The notes under the pieces: model-generated
Database searches by the model: none
What the model saw: the letters and a program-made list of their open reading frames with translations, nothing else
Told to the model about the DNA's origin: nothing
In this document: positions 10,350-17,828 of the stretch, in pieces
Layout of the letters: every line of letters starts with the position of its first letter
Numbering within the stretch: the stretch's first letter is position 1
From: Actinomycetota bacterium
GTDB lineage: Bacteria > Actinomycetota > Actinomycetes > Actinomycetales > Dermatophilaceae
Length of the DNA stretch: 64,000 nt
Direction: 5' to 3'
Assembly (NCBI GenBank): GCA_020161815.1
Contig: JAIUOP010000001.1
Coordinates: forward strand, 186,001-250,000
Position numbers and translations under genes: made by a program

Positions 10350-11098
10350 CGTGTCTCTCCTTCACCGGAATTGGCGGGACGGATCGACTCGGGGTCGACC
10401 GCGATCCAGGTGGCGGTGGCCACCGCGATCACCTCACCCTCCGGCGTCGAGAGCATCGAGGCCGAGAGGAACTTGCGCCCTTCGCCGCCGACGGGCCAGG
10501 CCGTGACGACGTGCTCGACACCGACTTCCGGCAGGCGGTGCACCTGAGCCGTCATCTGCCCCAGGACCATCGGGCGCCCGGCGATCCCGGCGGACCACCC
10601 GCCCGGGCAGTCCAGCGCGGCCCACACCAGCGGCACGGACGATTCGCGCGGGGTCCAGCGGGCGGCATACCGACCGCTGTCATCGGCCACGGGACCGGGG
10701 CGTAGGCACAGCGCGTCCTCGAGGGAGCGGCCGGTGCCGCACGAGAAGCAGGTCGGGAAAGGGTGGTCGGTCAGCCCCTCGTAGCGAGCCTCGGCCGCCT
10801 CGGCCTCCGCAGCAGTGGCGGGCTGCGGGAGGTCGAGCGTGGGCGCCGCCGACGGACTCCCGGTCGCGATCCCCGTGGACCGGTCCTGGAGGAGGACGAG
10901 CGAGCCGTAGCCGCCGACAGTCAGTGGGCGGTCCAGCGGCGGCGGCGAGGTGAGGCGCACCGTCACGGACGGCTGGGACGCCGACGTCCGCACCCGCTCC
11001 GCGAGCAGGCCGGCCGTCCAGCCACCGTTGCCCGAGTGCGGCGGGCCGCAGTGGGCGGCGTCGATGACGATCGGGCCCGTGGGTGCAGCGTCAGCCAT
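10346..11098 (-). CDS. thioesterase-like hot-dog fold protein
   Basis: A 250-aa protein resembling acyl-CoA thioesterase-like (4HBT-type) hot-dog proteins. It has GPPHSGNGGWTAGLLAE near the N-terminus, as in FcoT/PaaI-like domains, and a second half beginning VWAALDCPGGWSAG and ending AVATATWIAVDP. A short Cys motif (PTCFSCGTGR) lies between. The ATG at 11098 is preferred; an in-frame ATG at 11119 also exists. No Shine-Dalgarno sequence precedes either, so the mRNA may be leaderless. Coupled to the SDR, suggesting joint action on an acyl compound; this is inference. Confidence 0.7.
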   Translation of the reverse strand: MADAAPTGPIVIDAAHCGPPHSGNGGWTAGLLAERVRTSASQPSVTVRLTSPPPLDRPLTVGGYGSLVLLQDRSTGIATGSPSAAPTLDLPQPATAAEAEAAEARYEGLTDHPFPTCFSCGTGRSLEDALCLRPGPVADDSGRYAARWTPRESSVPLVWAALDCPGGWSAGIAGRPMVLGQMTAQVHRLPEVGVEHVVTAWPVGGEGRKFLSASMLSTPEGEVIAVATATWIAVDPESIRPANSGEGETR

Positions 11099-11117
11099 GT
11101 CGGTCAAACTACCGGCC

Positions 11118-12341
11118 ATGGACGGAGTGGCCGACGGCGCGGTGAGCTGGCGCCGGATCGCCCTCCCCGCCTATGGACCCTCCCTCGTCGGCTCGATCGG
11201 CCACGGGGCCGTCGCGCCGGTGCTCGCCCTCGCCGCCCGCGACCTCGGCGCCTCGGTCAGCGTGGCCGCCCTCTTCGTCGCGCTCGCCGCCCTCGCGGAG
11301 TTCGTCTGCTCGGTGCCGGTGGGCCTGTTCGTCGACCGTGTCGGCGAGCGCCTCGCCCTCACCATCGGCGGGGTGCTCGAAGTCGTCGCCGGTGTCATCG
11401 GCTGGTTCGCGCCGTCGCTGTGGGCCTTGGTCATCGCCGTGGCCGTCCTCGGCCCTGCGGGCGGGATCTTCATCGTCGCGCGCCAGTCCTTCCTCGGGCA
11501 CCTCGTGCCGCCGCACCAGCGCGCTCGAGCCATGTCGACCTTGGGGGGAGTGGCGCGCATCGGGTGGTTCATCGGGCCGCTGCTCGCCGCGCCGTTCATC
11601 GCCCTCCACGGGGCGCGGGCGGCCTTCCTCGTCCTCGCGGCGGGGGGTGCGCTGGCCGCCGCGGTGACCTGGTGGTCGATGGACCTCCCCGAGCTCGACG
11701 GGGTGAGTGGGTCGGGACGCCCCGGTGAGACCCCACCGCCGCTGCGGGTGACGATCCGACGCCATGCTCGGGTGCTCGTGACCCTCGGCCTCGGCGTGCT
11801 CACCATCGGGCTGGCGCGGTCCTCGCGGATGGCGATCGTCCCGCTGTGGGCCGAGCACATCGGGGTGCAGGCGAGCCAGGTTGCGGTGCTCATGGGCGTG
11901 GCGATGGGGCTGGAGGCCCTGCTCTTCTATCCGGCCGGCTGGGTCATGGATCGCTTCGGCCGGGTCTGGATCGCTGCTCCCGTGGCGATCGGCTTCGGCC
12001 TGGCGCTGCTGTCGCTTCCCCTGGCCACCTCGTATGCCGTGCTGGCGGCGGTCGTCGTCGCGATGGCGGTCGCGAACGGGATGGGGTCGGGCATCGTCAT
12101 GACCCTCGGGGCCGATGCCGCGCCGGCGGTGGGGCGCGCCGGGTTCCTCGGGGTGTGGCGCCTGATCTCGCTCGTCGGAGCCAATGGAGCGGCGCTGCTC
12201 GTCTCGCTCATCGCTGCGGTGGCCGGACTCGGCGCCGCGAGCCTCGCCGTGGGTCTGCTCTCGATCGCCGGCGGAGGATGGCTGGCGCACTGGGTGCCGA
12301 AGTGGGATCCGCGGCGCACGCCATCGGCACGCGAGCGCTGA
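11118..12341 (+). CDS. MFS transporter
   Basis: A 407-aa twelve-segment major facilitator. The loop motif between helices 2 and 3 is VGLFVDRVGERLALTIGG, and the second half repeats the fold with AGWVMDRFGRVW. Substrate unknown; it resembles MFS_1 drug/metabolite exporters. ATG 11118 is preferred, with another in-frame ATG at 11097. The gene is divergent from the thioesterase gene with 19 bp or less between start codons, so each promoter must lie in the other gene's 5' end. Confidence 0.85.
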   Translation: MDGVADGAVSWRRIALPAYGPSLVGSIGHGAVAPVLALAARDLGASVSVAALFVALAALAEFVCSVPVGLFVDRVGERLALTIGGVLEVVAGVIGWFAPSLWALVIAVAVLGPAGGIFIVARQSFLGHLVPPHQRARAMSTLGGVARIGWFIGPLLAAPFIALHGARAAFLVLAAGGALAAAVTWWSMDLPELDGVSGSGRPGETPPPLRVTIRRHARVLVTLGLGVLTIGLARSSRMAIVPLWAEHIGVQASQVAVLMGVAMGLEALLFYPAGWVMDRFGRVWIAAPVAIGFGLALLSLPLATSYAVLAAVVVAMAVANGMGSGIVMTLGADAAPAVGRAGFLGVWRLISLVGANGAALLVSLIAAVAGLGAASLAVGLLSIAGGGWLAHWVPKWDPRRTPSARER

Positions 12342-12362
12342 GGGCAGGTTCTGGCCGGGGAC

Positions 12363-12404
12363 GTGCGTGCCAGGGGTGCGGGATCTGGCACCTGTGGCAC
12401 GCAC
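12363..12404. repeat. intergenic hairpin repeat, family C copy 1
   Basis: The outer 10-bp stem GTGCGTGCCA/TGGCACGCAC surrounds an inner stem GGTGC/GCACC with an 8-nt loop. Two relatives lie at 51061-51100 and 51123-51162, with the shared core GTGC-NGGAT-NNN-GCAC. It stands between the MFS and dtxR genes and may act as a terminator for the former. Confidence 0.75.
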
Positions 12405-12491
12405 CCGAACACCCACGGGTGCGCCGGGGCGGAGGCACCCGGGGTGAGCACACGGCATACGGACCCTGCGCGGTGATGAGAGGCTAGGTGG

Positions 12492-13208
12492 GTGACCGAC
12501 CTCATCGACACCACGGAGATGTACCTCCGGACCATCTTCGAGCTCGAGGAGGAGGGGATCCCGCCGCTGCGGGCCCGCATCGCCGAGCGGCTCGGGCACT
12601 CCGGGCCCACGGTGTCGCAGACGATCGCGCGGATGGAGCGCGACGGGCTGGTCTCGGTCGCCGGTGATCGGCACCTCGAGCTGTCGCCGGAGGGGCGCAC
12701 CCTCGCCACGCGCGTCATGCGCAAGCACCGGCTCGCCGAGCGGCTGCTCCATGACGTGATCGGGCTGGAGTGGGAGTTCGTCCACGACGAGGCCTGCCGC
12801 TGGGAGCACGTGATGTCCGAGCGCGTCGAGCGCAAGATCCTCGGGCTCCTCGGGGAGCGCACGGTCTCGCCCTACGGCAACCCCATCCCCGGCCTGGACG
12901 AGCTGGACGAGTCGGCCGCCGATGACGGCGAGAGCACCGGCCCGAGCGAGACACCGGCCCTGCTCGCCCTGTCCGAGGCCGCGGAGGAGACCCCGAACGG
13001 CGTGCTGGTGCGGCGCATCGGTGAGCCGGTGCAGGTCGACCACGAAGCGCTCACGCTCCTCACCGCCGCCGGCCTGCTGCCCGGTCAGCCGGCCGTGGTG
13101 CGACTCGAGGCAGGCCGGGTGATCGCCGCCCGCAAGGGAGCGGCGGAGTCGACCGGTGTCTCGCTCCCGATGTACATCGCCGCCCACGTGTTCGTCGAGC
13201 GCGCCTGA
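12492..13208 (+). CDS. DtxR/IdeR-type metal-dependent repressor
   Basis: A 238-aa iron-responsive repressor. All classical metal ligands sit at the exact DtxR positions: M10, H79, E83, H98, C102, E105 and H106. The N-terminal winged helix (ARIAERLGHSGPTVSQTIARMERDGLV) recognises DNA, the middle dimerises, and a C-terminal SH3/FeoA-like domain follows an acidic linker. With Fe(II) bound, family members repress iron uptake and siderophore genes. The GTG at 12492 fixes the ligand spacing. It is a stand-alone gene with no clear iron box before it. Confidence 0.95.
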   Translation: MTDLIDTTEMYLRTIFELEEEGIPPLRARIAERLGHSGPTVSQTIARMERDGLVSVAGDRHLELSPEGRTLATRVMRKHRLAERLLHDVIGLEWEFVHDEACRWEHVMSERVERKILGLLGERTVSPYGNPIPGLDELDESAADDGESTGPSETPALLALSEAAEETPNGVLVRRIGEPVQVDHEALTLLTAAGLLPGQPAVVRLEAGRVIAARKGAAESTGVSLPMYIAAHVFVERA

Positions 13209-13276
13209 CCCTTCGGCCGGATGCGCCGGACGAGCCCGCTCACGGCTCGGCGCGGGGTTCGCCCCGGCGATTCGTC

Positions 13277-13316
13277 GTTACGGGAATGTGACATGAGGCC
13301 GTGCCGTCGCTACCGT
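13277..13316 (+). promoter_or_regulatory. MtrA-like direct repeat and promoter
   Basis: GTTAC (13277-13281), six bases, then GTGAC (13288-13292) form a direct repeat. TACCGT at 13311-13316 follows AATGTGACAT by 16 bp and could be a -10 element. The same arrangement, with the same 16-bp spacing, precedes the next gene (14322-14361). Rpf and NlpC/P60 genes are known MtrA targets in actinobacteria; binding here is inferred. Confidence 0.55.
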
Positions 13317-13364
13317 GGTGGATCGGCCCTAGGCTCCCCTGCCCCCGGACAAAGGCTCCTCCCC

Positions 13365-14237
13365 GTGCACCACCGCTCCACCGCCGGCCGTCGCCGCGCG
13401 CCCAAGGCGCCCTGGCACGCCCGCCTCCGCACCACCCTCGCCCCGCAGCTCGCCGTGAAGTCGATGGCGGCCCTGGGCGTCAGCGCTGCCACCGTGGCCG
13501 CTGTCGTCGTGCCGGCCGAGGCGACTCCGTCGTCCGTGACGGCCACCCGGAGTGCGGCGCCCGCCAGCGCTGCTGCGGTCACCGCGCCCCTCGACGGCGC
13601 CGCCACCCTCTCCGCTGCCGTGGCGCAGGCCCGGATGGAGACCTTCCTCGGCGCCTCCCGCAGCACCGACCGGATCTCCCTGGCCGCCGACGAGGCGGCG
13701 CCGGAGTCCGCGGTGAGCCCGAACGCAGACCCCGCTGCCGTGGTGTCGCCGGAGGTCCTGGCCCCCACCGTGGCCGGTGTCGTCGGTGTCACCGGAATCG
13801 AGGCCGTGGCCAAGCCCGCGGCCGAGACCAACCTCGACGCCGCCGCCGCGACCCCGGGCGCAGCGGCCGCGCCCGAGGCCCCCGCGGGCTACTCGACGTC
13901 CGCCTACTTCTCCATGTGCCGCAGCAAGGGCCTTGGCGCCAGCGCCGCCCGCACCTGCTCGGCCGTGCGCTCGCTCTTCGGGCCGCTCACCATCGGCGGC
14001 TACCGCGCCGGCGACGGTGACCACGGCGCCGGCGTCGCGGTGGACGTGATGATCACCAGCCGCGCGCAGGGCGACGAGATCGCCGCCTGGCTCCAGGCGC
14101 ACGCCGGCGAGCTCAACATCAAGTACCTCATCTGGCGCCAGCGCTACTGGCCGGCCGGCGGGTCCTGGCGGATGATGGCCGACCGCGGCAGCCCCACCCA
14201 GAACCACATGGACCACGTCCACATCACCGTGCGCTGA
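13365..14237 (+). CDS. secreted cell-wall protein with ARB_07466-like C-terminal domain
   Basis: A 290-aa exported protein. A basic N-terminus (HHRSTAGRRRAPKAPWHARLR) precedes a hydrophobic signal region (MAALGVSAATVAAVVVPAEA, about residues 30-49). A long Ala/Pro/Thr-rich linker follows, and the last ~100 residues (from SAYFSMCRSKG through MDHVHITVR) form an ARB_07466/VldE-like domain with GDHGAGVAVDVM and a terminal DHVH, the HxxxxxxD...H pattern of zinc peptidoglycan hydrolases. The GTG at 13365 is chosen because the open frame above it is non-conserved. The linker motif GVVGVTGIEAV recurs in the next gene. Confidence 0.8.
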   Translation: MHHRSTAGRRRAPKAPWHARLRTTLAPQLAVKSMAALGVSAATVAAVVVPAEATPSSVTATRSAAPASAAAVTAPLDGAATLSAAVAQARMETFLGASRSTDRISLAADEAAPESAVSPNADPAAVVSPEVLAPTVAGVVGVTGIEAVAKPAAETNLDAAAATPGAAAAPEAPAGYSTSAYFSMCRSKGLGASAARTCSAVRSLFGPLTIGGYRAGDGDHGAGVAVDVMITSRAQGDEIAAWLQAHAGELNIKYLIWRQRYWPAGGSWRMMADRGSPTQNHMDHVHITVR

Positions 14238-14321
14238 CGCCTCTCTTCACGTGGCGTCGACCCCTTGCGTCACCGCGCTGACGCTCGTGTCACCCGCAGC
14301 TGACCCACTCGTCGCCGCGCC

Positions 14322-14361
14322 GTGACCGAAATGTGACATTCGCATGATGAGTGTGTACCGT
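14322..14361 (+). promoter_or_regulatory. MtrA-like direct repeat and promoter of the NlpC/P60 gene
   Basis: GTGAC (14322-14326), N6, GTGAC (14333-14337), then TACCGT at 14356-14361, 16 bp after the AATGTGACAT block, exactly as at 13277-13316. Transcription from here would start ~30 bp before the riboswitch. Confidence 0.55.
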
Positions 14362-14390
14362 TGACGCGGCGCACCTCCCCTGGGTGTCGT

Positions 14391-14577
14391 CCTCGAGGTC
14401 AGACGCCGAGTCCTGCCACTGACCGAGAGTCGCTTCGCACCACCGCATGGCAGGAGCGGGGGACCCACTTCGGGTCGTGGCTCGCCACGATCCTTGGGGT
14501 GAAGCCGATCGGTTCGCCGATCGGCCGGGCGCAACCTCAGCCCGAACCCGACAGCTCACCTCGAAGGCGTCGAGAGG
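14391..14577 (+). promoter_or_regulatory. ydaO-yuaA (cyclic di-AMP) riboswitch
   Basis: The 347-bp gap before the NlpC/P60 gene contains the family's conserved blocks in order: GCCGAGTCCTGCCAC (~14406), GGAGCGGGGGACCCA (~14453), CCTTGGGGTGAA (~14492), and CTCAGCCCGAACCCGACAGC followed by TCACCTCG (~14536). P1 pairing ACGCC (14403-14407) with GGCGT (14566-14570) closes it. In actinobacteria this class turns off cell-wall hydrolase genes when c-di-AMP is high. It ends ~8 bp before the start codon. Confidence 0.93.
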
Positions 14578-14584
14578 TTCACTC

Positions 14585-15436
14585 GTGACTGACACTCAGG
14601 TGTCCGGGCGCCATCGCTCCCCGGGCCGTCACAATCCCCTGACCGAGATCGCCGCGATGGTCGGCCGCGTCGGTGAGTCCGGCGCCAAGGCCTCCGCCGT
14701 CCTGGCCGCCTCCGGTGGCCTCGTGGCCGCCTTCGCCCTGCCGGCCCAGGCCGCCACCTCCTCCTCCGTCTCCACGGCCTCCTCCAAGGCCGCCGCGGCG
14801 CCAGCCCTGCTCACGACGACCGCCCCGGCGTTCACGGCCGAGAAGCCCGCGGCCCCCGCTGTCGCCGCCGCCCCCTCGGTCGTGGCACCGCAGTCGTCCA
14901 CGCCAGCCGTGGCGACCACGGTCGGTGTCGTCGGCGTGACCGCCGTCGAGAAGCCGGCTCCGCCGCCCGTCGTCGCCGCGCCGCGCACCACCACCACCAC
15001 CACCCAGGCGAGCCGGTCCACGACGCGCACTGCGACGGCCACGAGCACCACGGCGGCGTCCACTGCTGCGGCCCCGGCCGCTCCGGTGCGGGCCAGCGTC
15101 GGTGGGGGTGTGCTCGACATCGCCGCGGCCTACAGCGGCATCCCGTACGTCTACGGCGGCTCGACCCCGGCCGGCTTCGACTGCTCGGGCTTCACCCAGT
15201 TCGTCTTCGGCCAGGCCGGCATCAGCCTGCCGCGCACGGCGACCGCCCAGATGTTCGCCACGACCCGCGTGTCCGACCCGCAGCCGGGCGACCTGGTCTT
15301 CTTCGGCGACGGCAGCTACGCCTACCACGTCGGCATCTACGCCGGTGGCGGCATGATGTACGACTCGCCCCGCACCGGCCTCTCCTCCGGCCTGCGGTCG
15401 ATCTGGTCCTCGAACGTGATCTACGGTCGCGTCTGA
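14585..15436 (+). CDS. secreted NlpC/P60 peptidoglycan endopeptidase
   Basis: A 283-aa exported cysteine peptidase that cleaves peptide stems of peptidoglycan. The N-terminus is basic, then a hydrophobic signal region (SAVLAASGGLVAAFALPAQAA, cleavage after AQA near residue 56). A long Ala/Thr/Pro linker contains GVVGVTAVEKPAPP, like the previous gene. The C-terminal ~110 residues are NlpC/P60: catalytic Cys in AGFDCSGFTQ, His in AYHVGIY. GTG 14585 lies right after the riboswitch, with GAGAGG at ~14571 as a possible ribosome site buried in the P1 end, which would explain translational control. Confidence 0.93.
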   Translation: MTDTQVSGRHRSPGRHNPLTEIAAMVGRVGESGAKASAVLAASGGLVAAFALPAQAATSSSVSTASSKAAAAPALLTTTAPAFTAEKPAAPAVAAAPSVVAPQSSTPAVATTVGVVGVTAVEKPAPPPVVAAPRTTTTTTQASRSTTRTATATSTTAASTAAAPAAPVRASVGGGVLDIAAAYSGIPYVYGGSTPAGFDCSGFTQFVFGQAGISLPRTATAQMFATTRVSDPQPGDLVFFGDGSYAYHVGIYAGGGMMYDSPRTGLSSGLRSIWSSNVIYGRV

Positions 15437-15445
15437 GCCACCCCT

Positions 15446-15484
15446 GACGACGGGCCCGCACCTTCTCGGTGCGGGCCCGTCGTC
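15446..15484 (+). terminator. terminator of the NlpC/P60 gene
   Basis: A 17-bp perfect stem (15446-15462 with 15468-15484) of GC-rich sequence with the loop TTCTC, 9 bp after the stop. It also faces the end of the convergent methyltransferase gene and may serve both. Confidence 0.88.
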
Positions 15485-15502
15485 ATGTCGTATGCCGGGT
15501 GC

Positions 15503-16189
15503 TCACCCCGCGGTGCCCGCCACCGTGGTCGTGCGCTCGCCGCGCACGAGGACGTGTGGGTGGAGGTGCCCCCGGTCGAGGGGGCGGACGTCCACGGAGA
15601 GGCCCTCCTCCCGCAGCCAGTCGGCCATCGTGTCGGGGGAGACGAACGTGAAGTTACCGCCCTCGGTGATCCGCAGCACCTTCACCGCCAGGGTCTCCTG
15701 GAAGGAGTTCCAGCGCGTCTTCCAGGAGGGCTCGGTCGCCATCTCCTTGACGAGGATGACCCCGCCGTCGGCGAGCTGACGCACGCTGTCGACGAGGAGG
15801 GCCCGCTGCTCGTCGGCGGGGAGCAGGTAGAGGACGTCGAGGATGACGATGGCCGCCCACGGCCCCTCCGGCACGTGCCCCGAGCGGCCGATGCTCACCT
15901 GGGCCCGGTCTCCCAGCGGGGCCAGGGCCTTGGCGCCGACCGCGATCTTGTCCGTGTCGATGTCGACGCCGACGACCTGGCGTCCGGGAGCCCGCAATGC
16001 GGCATACGCCACGAAGAGCCCGTGGCCGCAACCGATCTCGAGCACCCGGCCCGACGGCGGCAACTCGGCCTCGACAGCCGGGAAGGGGGCCGTCCACCAG
16101 CGGCCACGGACGTGCGCGCGGTCGGCGCGCGGAGCGTCGGAGAAGAGGGCCATGGCGGCTCGGGCGGCGGCGTCGGGGCGACGGCTCAT
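15503..16189 (-). CDS. SAM-dependent methyltransferase
   Basis: A 228-aa class I methyltransferase. Motif I is VLEIGCGHGLFVAYAAL (about residues 48-64), the acidic ribose contact is VVGVDIDTDK, and a typical post-motif region reads AAIVILDVLYLLPADEQ. ATG 16189 overlaps the upstream deacetylase stop (ATGA), making it the last gene of a four-gene coupled operon. A lipid- or sugar-linked substrate is suggested by that context and by the WKTRWNSFQETLAVKVLRITEGG segment near the C-terminus, but no specific substrate can be named. Confidence 0.85.
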   Translation of the reverse strand: MSRRPDAAARAAMALFSDAPRADRAHVRGRWWTAPFPAVEAELPPSGRVLEIGCGHGLFVAYAALRAPGRQVVGVDIDTDKIAVGAKALAPLGDRAQVSIGRSGHVPEGPWAAIVILDVLYLLPADEQRALLVDSVRQLADGGVILVKEMATEPSWKTRWNSFQETLAVKVLRITEGGNFTFVSPDTMADWLREEGLSVDVRPLDRGHLHPHVLVRGERTTTVAGTAG

Positions 16190-17067
16190 GGGGGGGCTCC
16201 GGGATCGGTGGTGGAGGGTGCAGGGCTGGAGGGGTCGGTGGTGAACGGGCCGAGGACGAACCCGGCCGCGGTGACGTCGGCGCGTGTCGTGGCGCCGATG
16301 AGGGCGGCCAGCTCGTCCTCCCAGCGGTAGCCCCAGTCGAAGCGGGGGGACTCCTCGTCGAGCTCGCCGGGGTGGACATTGACCTCGGCGACCGGGCCCT
16401 GGGTCGCGCCGAGCGCGGCGAAGGCGCGACGCAGGGCGGCCTCGTCCATCGCACCGGCCTCGTCGAGTCCGGCATACGGGATGCGGGGCAGGTCGGCCCG
16501 ACGCAACCGGGCGGCCAGGCGCGAGGACAGCACGTTGACACCCGTCGCGATCGGGCCACGACCGTGGGCGCGGGGCAGGCGGACCTGACCGATCCCGTGC
16601 GTGCGAGCGAGGTCGATGACGACGCGAGCCACCGACGGCCACAGGTGCACGTGCTGGTGGGAGTCGAGGTGGCTCAGCGAGAGGCCGGCCGAGGTGGCCA
16701 CCTGGATCTGGGCGTCGAGCTCGCGCCGGATGTCCGCCGGGTCGACCCGACCGGTCGCGGCGCGGGCGACGAAGGCCCGGTAGCCGAGCGGGAAGTGGCC
16801 CCGGCGGTCGACGAGGGTCGGCACCTCGCGCGCGCTGAGGACCGGGGGGTCTTCACCGACGAGCGCCAGGTGAAGGCCGGCGGCCAGGGTCGGGGTGGCC
16901 TCGAGCATGGAGATGGCATCGGCGTGGTGGCGGGCCACGGTGAGCAGCGAGGTGGAGGTGACGATGCCCTCCAGGTGCGCCTTCCGGATGGCGCGGTTGA
17001 CCCCCTTGGTCAGGCCGAGGTCGTCGGCGTTGACGACGAGGCGGCGACCCGGGACGGGATGAGTCAT
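16186..17067 (-). CDS. ChbG/HpnK (YdjC) family polysaccharide deacetylase
   Basis: A 293-aa YdjC-type metal-dependent deacetylase, a family that removes acetyl groups from N-acetylated sugars (ChbG on chitooligosaccharides, HpnK in hopanoid glycosides, NaxD on undecaprenyl-phosphate-GalNAc). Metal and catalytic residues are visible in VVNADDLGLT (two Asp near residues 14-15) and in SHLDSHQHVHLWP. Start and stop overlap its operon neighbours by 4 bp. Set between a GT2 and a membrane glycosyltransferase, its likely substrate is a lipid-linked N-acetylhexosamine (inference). Confidence 0.88.
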   Translation of the reverse strand: MTHPVPGRRLVVNADDLGLTKGVNRAIRKAHLEGIVTSTSLLTVARHHADAISMLEATPTLAAGLHLALVGEDPPVLSAREVPTLVDRRGHFPLGYRAFVARAATGRVDPADIRRELDAQIQVATSAGLSLSHLDSHQHVHLWPSVARVVIDLARTHGIGQVRLPRAHGRGPIATGVNVLSSRLAARLRRADLPRIPYAGLDEAGAMDEAALRRAFAALGATQGPVAEVNVHPGELDEESPRFDWGYRWEDELAALIGATTRADVTAAGFVLGPFTTDPSSPAPSTTDPGAPP

Positions 17068-17828
17068 GCCGGCGGGCCGGCCAAGGGCCTGACCGACTTG
17101 AGCTCGGTGCGCAGCTTGCGCATCTCGCCGATCATCGTGGCGATGACGGCGGGGGAGGAGAGGGTGGACTCGCCGCGCGTGCGGGGGAAGTAGTCGACGC
17201 CGATCTGCATGATCTGGAAGCCCATCCGCGAGGCCCGGATCATGAACTCCGCGTCGATGAAGGAGCCCTCGCTCTTGACCTCGACGTGGTCCAGGACCCG
17301 TCGACGGATCAGCTTGAAGGCGAAGTTGATGTCCCTGAGGCGGACCCCGAAGGCGGCCGACACCAGGCCGTTGTAGACGAAGGAGTAGACGGTGCGGCGC
17401 ACGCCCTCGGTCGTCCGGTCGAGGCGGTAGGCACTGATGATGTCGGCCTCGTAGGTCCGCAGCAGCCGGAATGCCCGGCCCAGCTCGGCCATGTCGAAGG
17501 GCAGGTCGGCATCGGTGTAGAGGACGACGTCGCCGGTCGCGGCGGCGAGGCCGGTCTTGATGCTGCCGCCGAGCTTGCGGTTCACGGGATGGTGGACGAC
17601 GAGGACGTGCGGGTCGGCGGCGGCCAGCTCGTCGGCGATGCCCGGCGTGGCGTCGGTCGAGGCGTCGTCGACGACGATCAGCTCGTAGTCGGCGATCTCG
17701 CCCTGCCGCACGAGCGCCAGGCAGGCCTCGGAGGCGGCGGCGATGGTGCGGCGGATGTAGTCCTCCTCGTTCCACATGGGAAAGAAGATGGACAGCTTCT
17801 CGAAGTGCGCGACCCCTGCGGTCTTCAC
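17064..17828 (-). CDS. GT2 glycosyltransferase (polyprenyl-phosphate sugar synthase-like)
   Basis: A 254-aa GT-A fold family 2 enzyme of the DPM1/ArnC/FlmF type that charges a polyprenyl phosphate with a sugar from a nucleotide donor. Motifs: SIFFPMWNEEDYI at the start, VVDDASTDAT, GGSIKTGLAAATGDVVLYTDADLPFD (metal-binding DAD) and a C-terminal FQIMQIGVDYFPRTRGEST. It has no C-terminal membrane segments, unlike ArnC. GTG 17828 overlaps the upstream gene's stop by 4 bp. Substrate inferred only from context. Confidence 0.9.
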   Translation of the reverse strand: MKTAGVAHFEKLSIFFPMWNEEDYIRRTIAAASEACLALVRQGEIADYELIVVDDASTDATPGIADELAAADPHVLVVHHPVNRKLGGSIKTGLAAATGDVVLYTDADLPFDMAELGRAFRLLRTYEADIISAYRLDRTTEGVRRTVYSFVYNGLVSAAFGVRLRDINFAFKLIRRRVLDHVEVKSEGSFIDAEFMIRASRMGFQIMQIGVDYFPRTRGESTLSSPAVIATMIGEMRKLRTELKSVRPLAGPPA

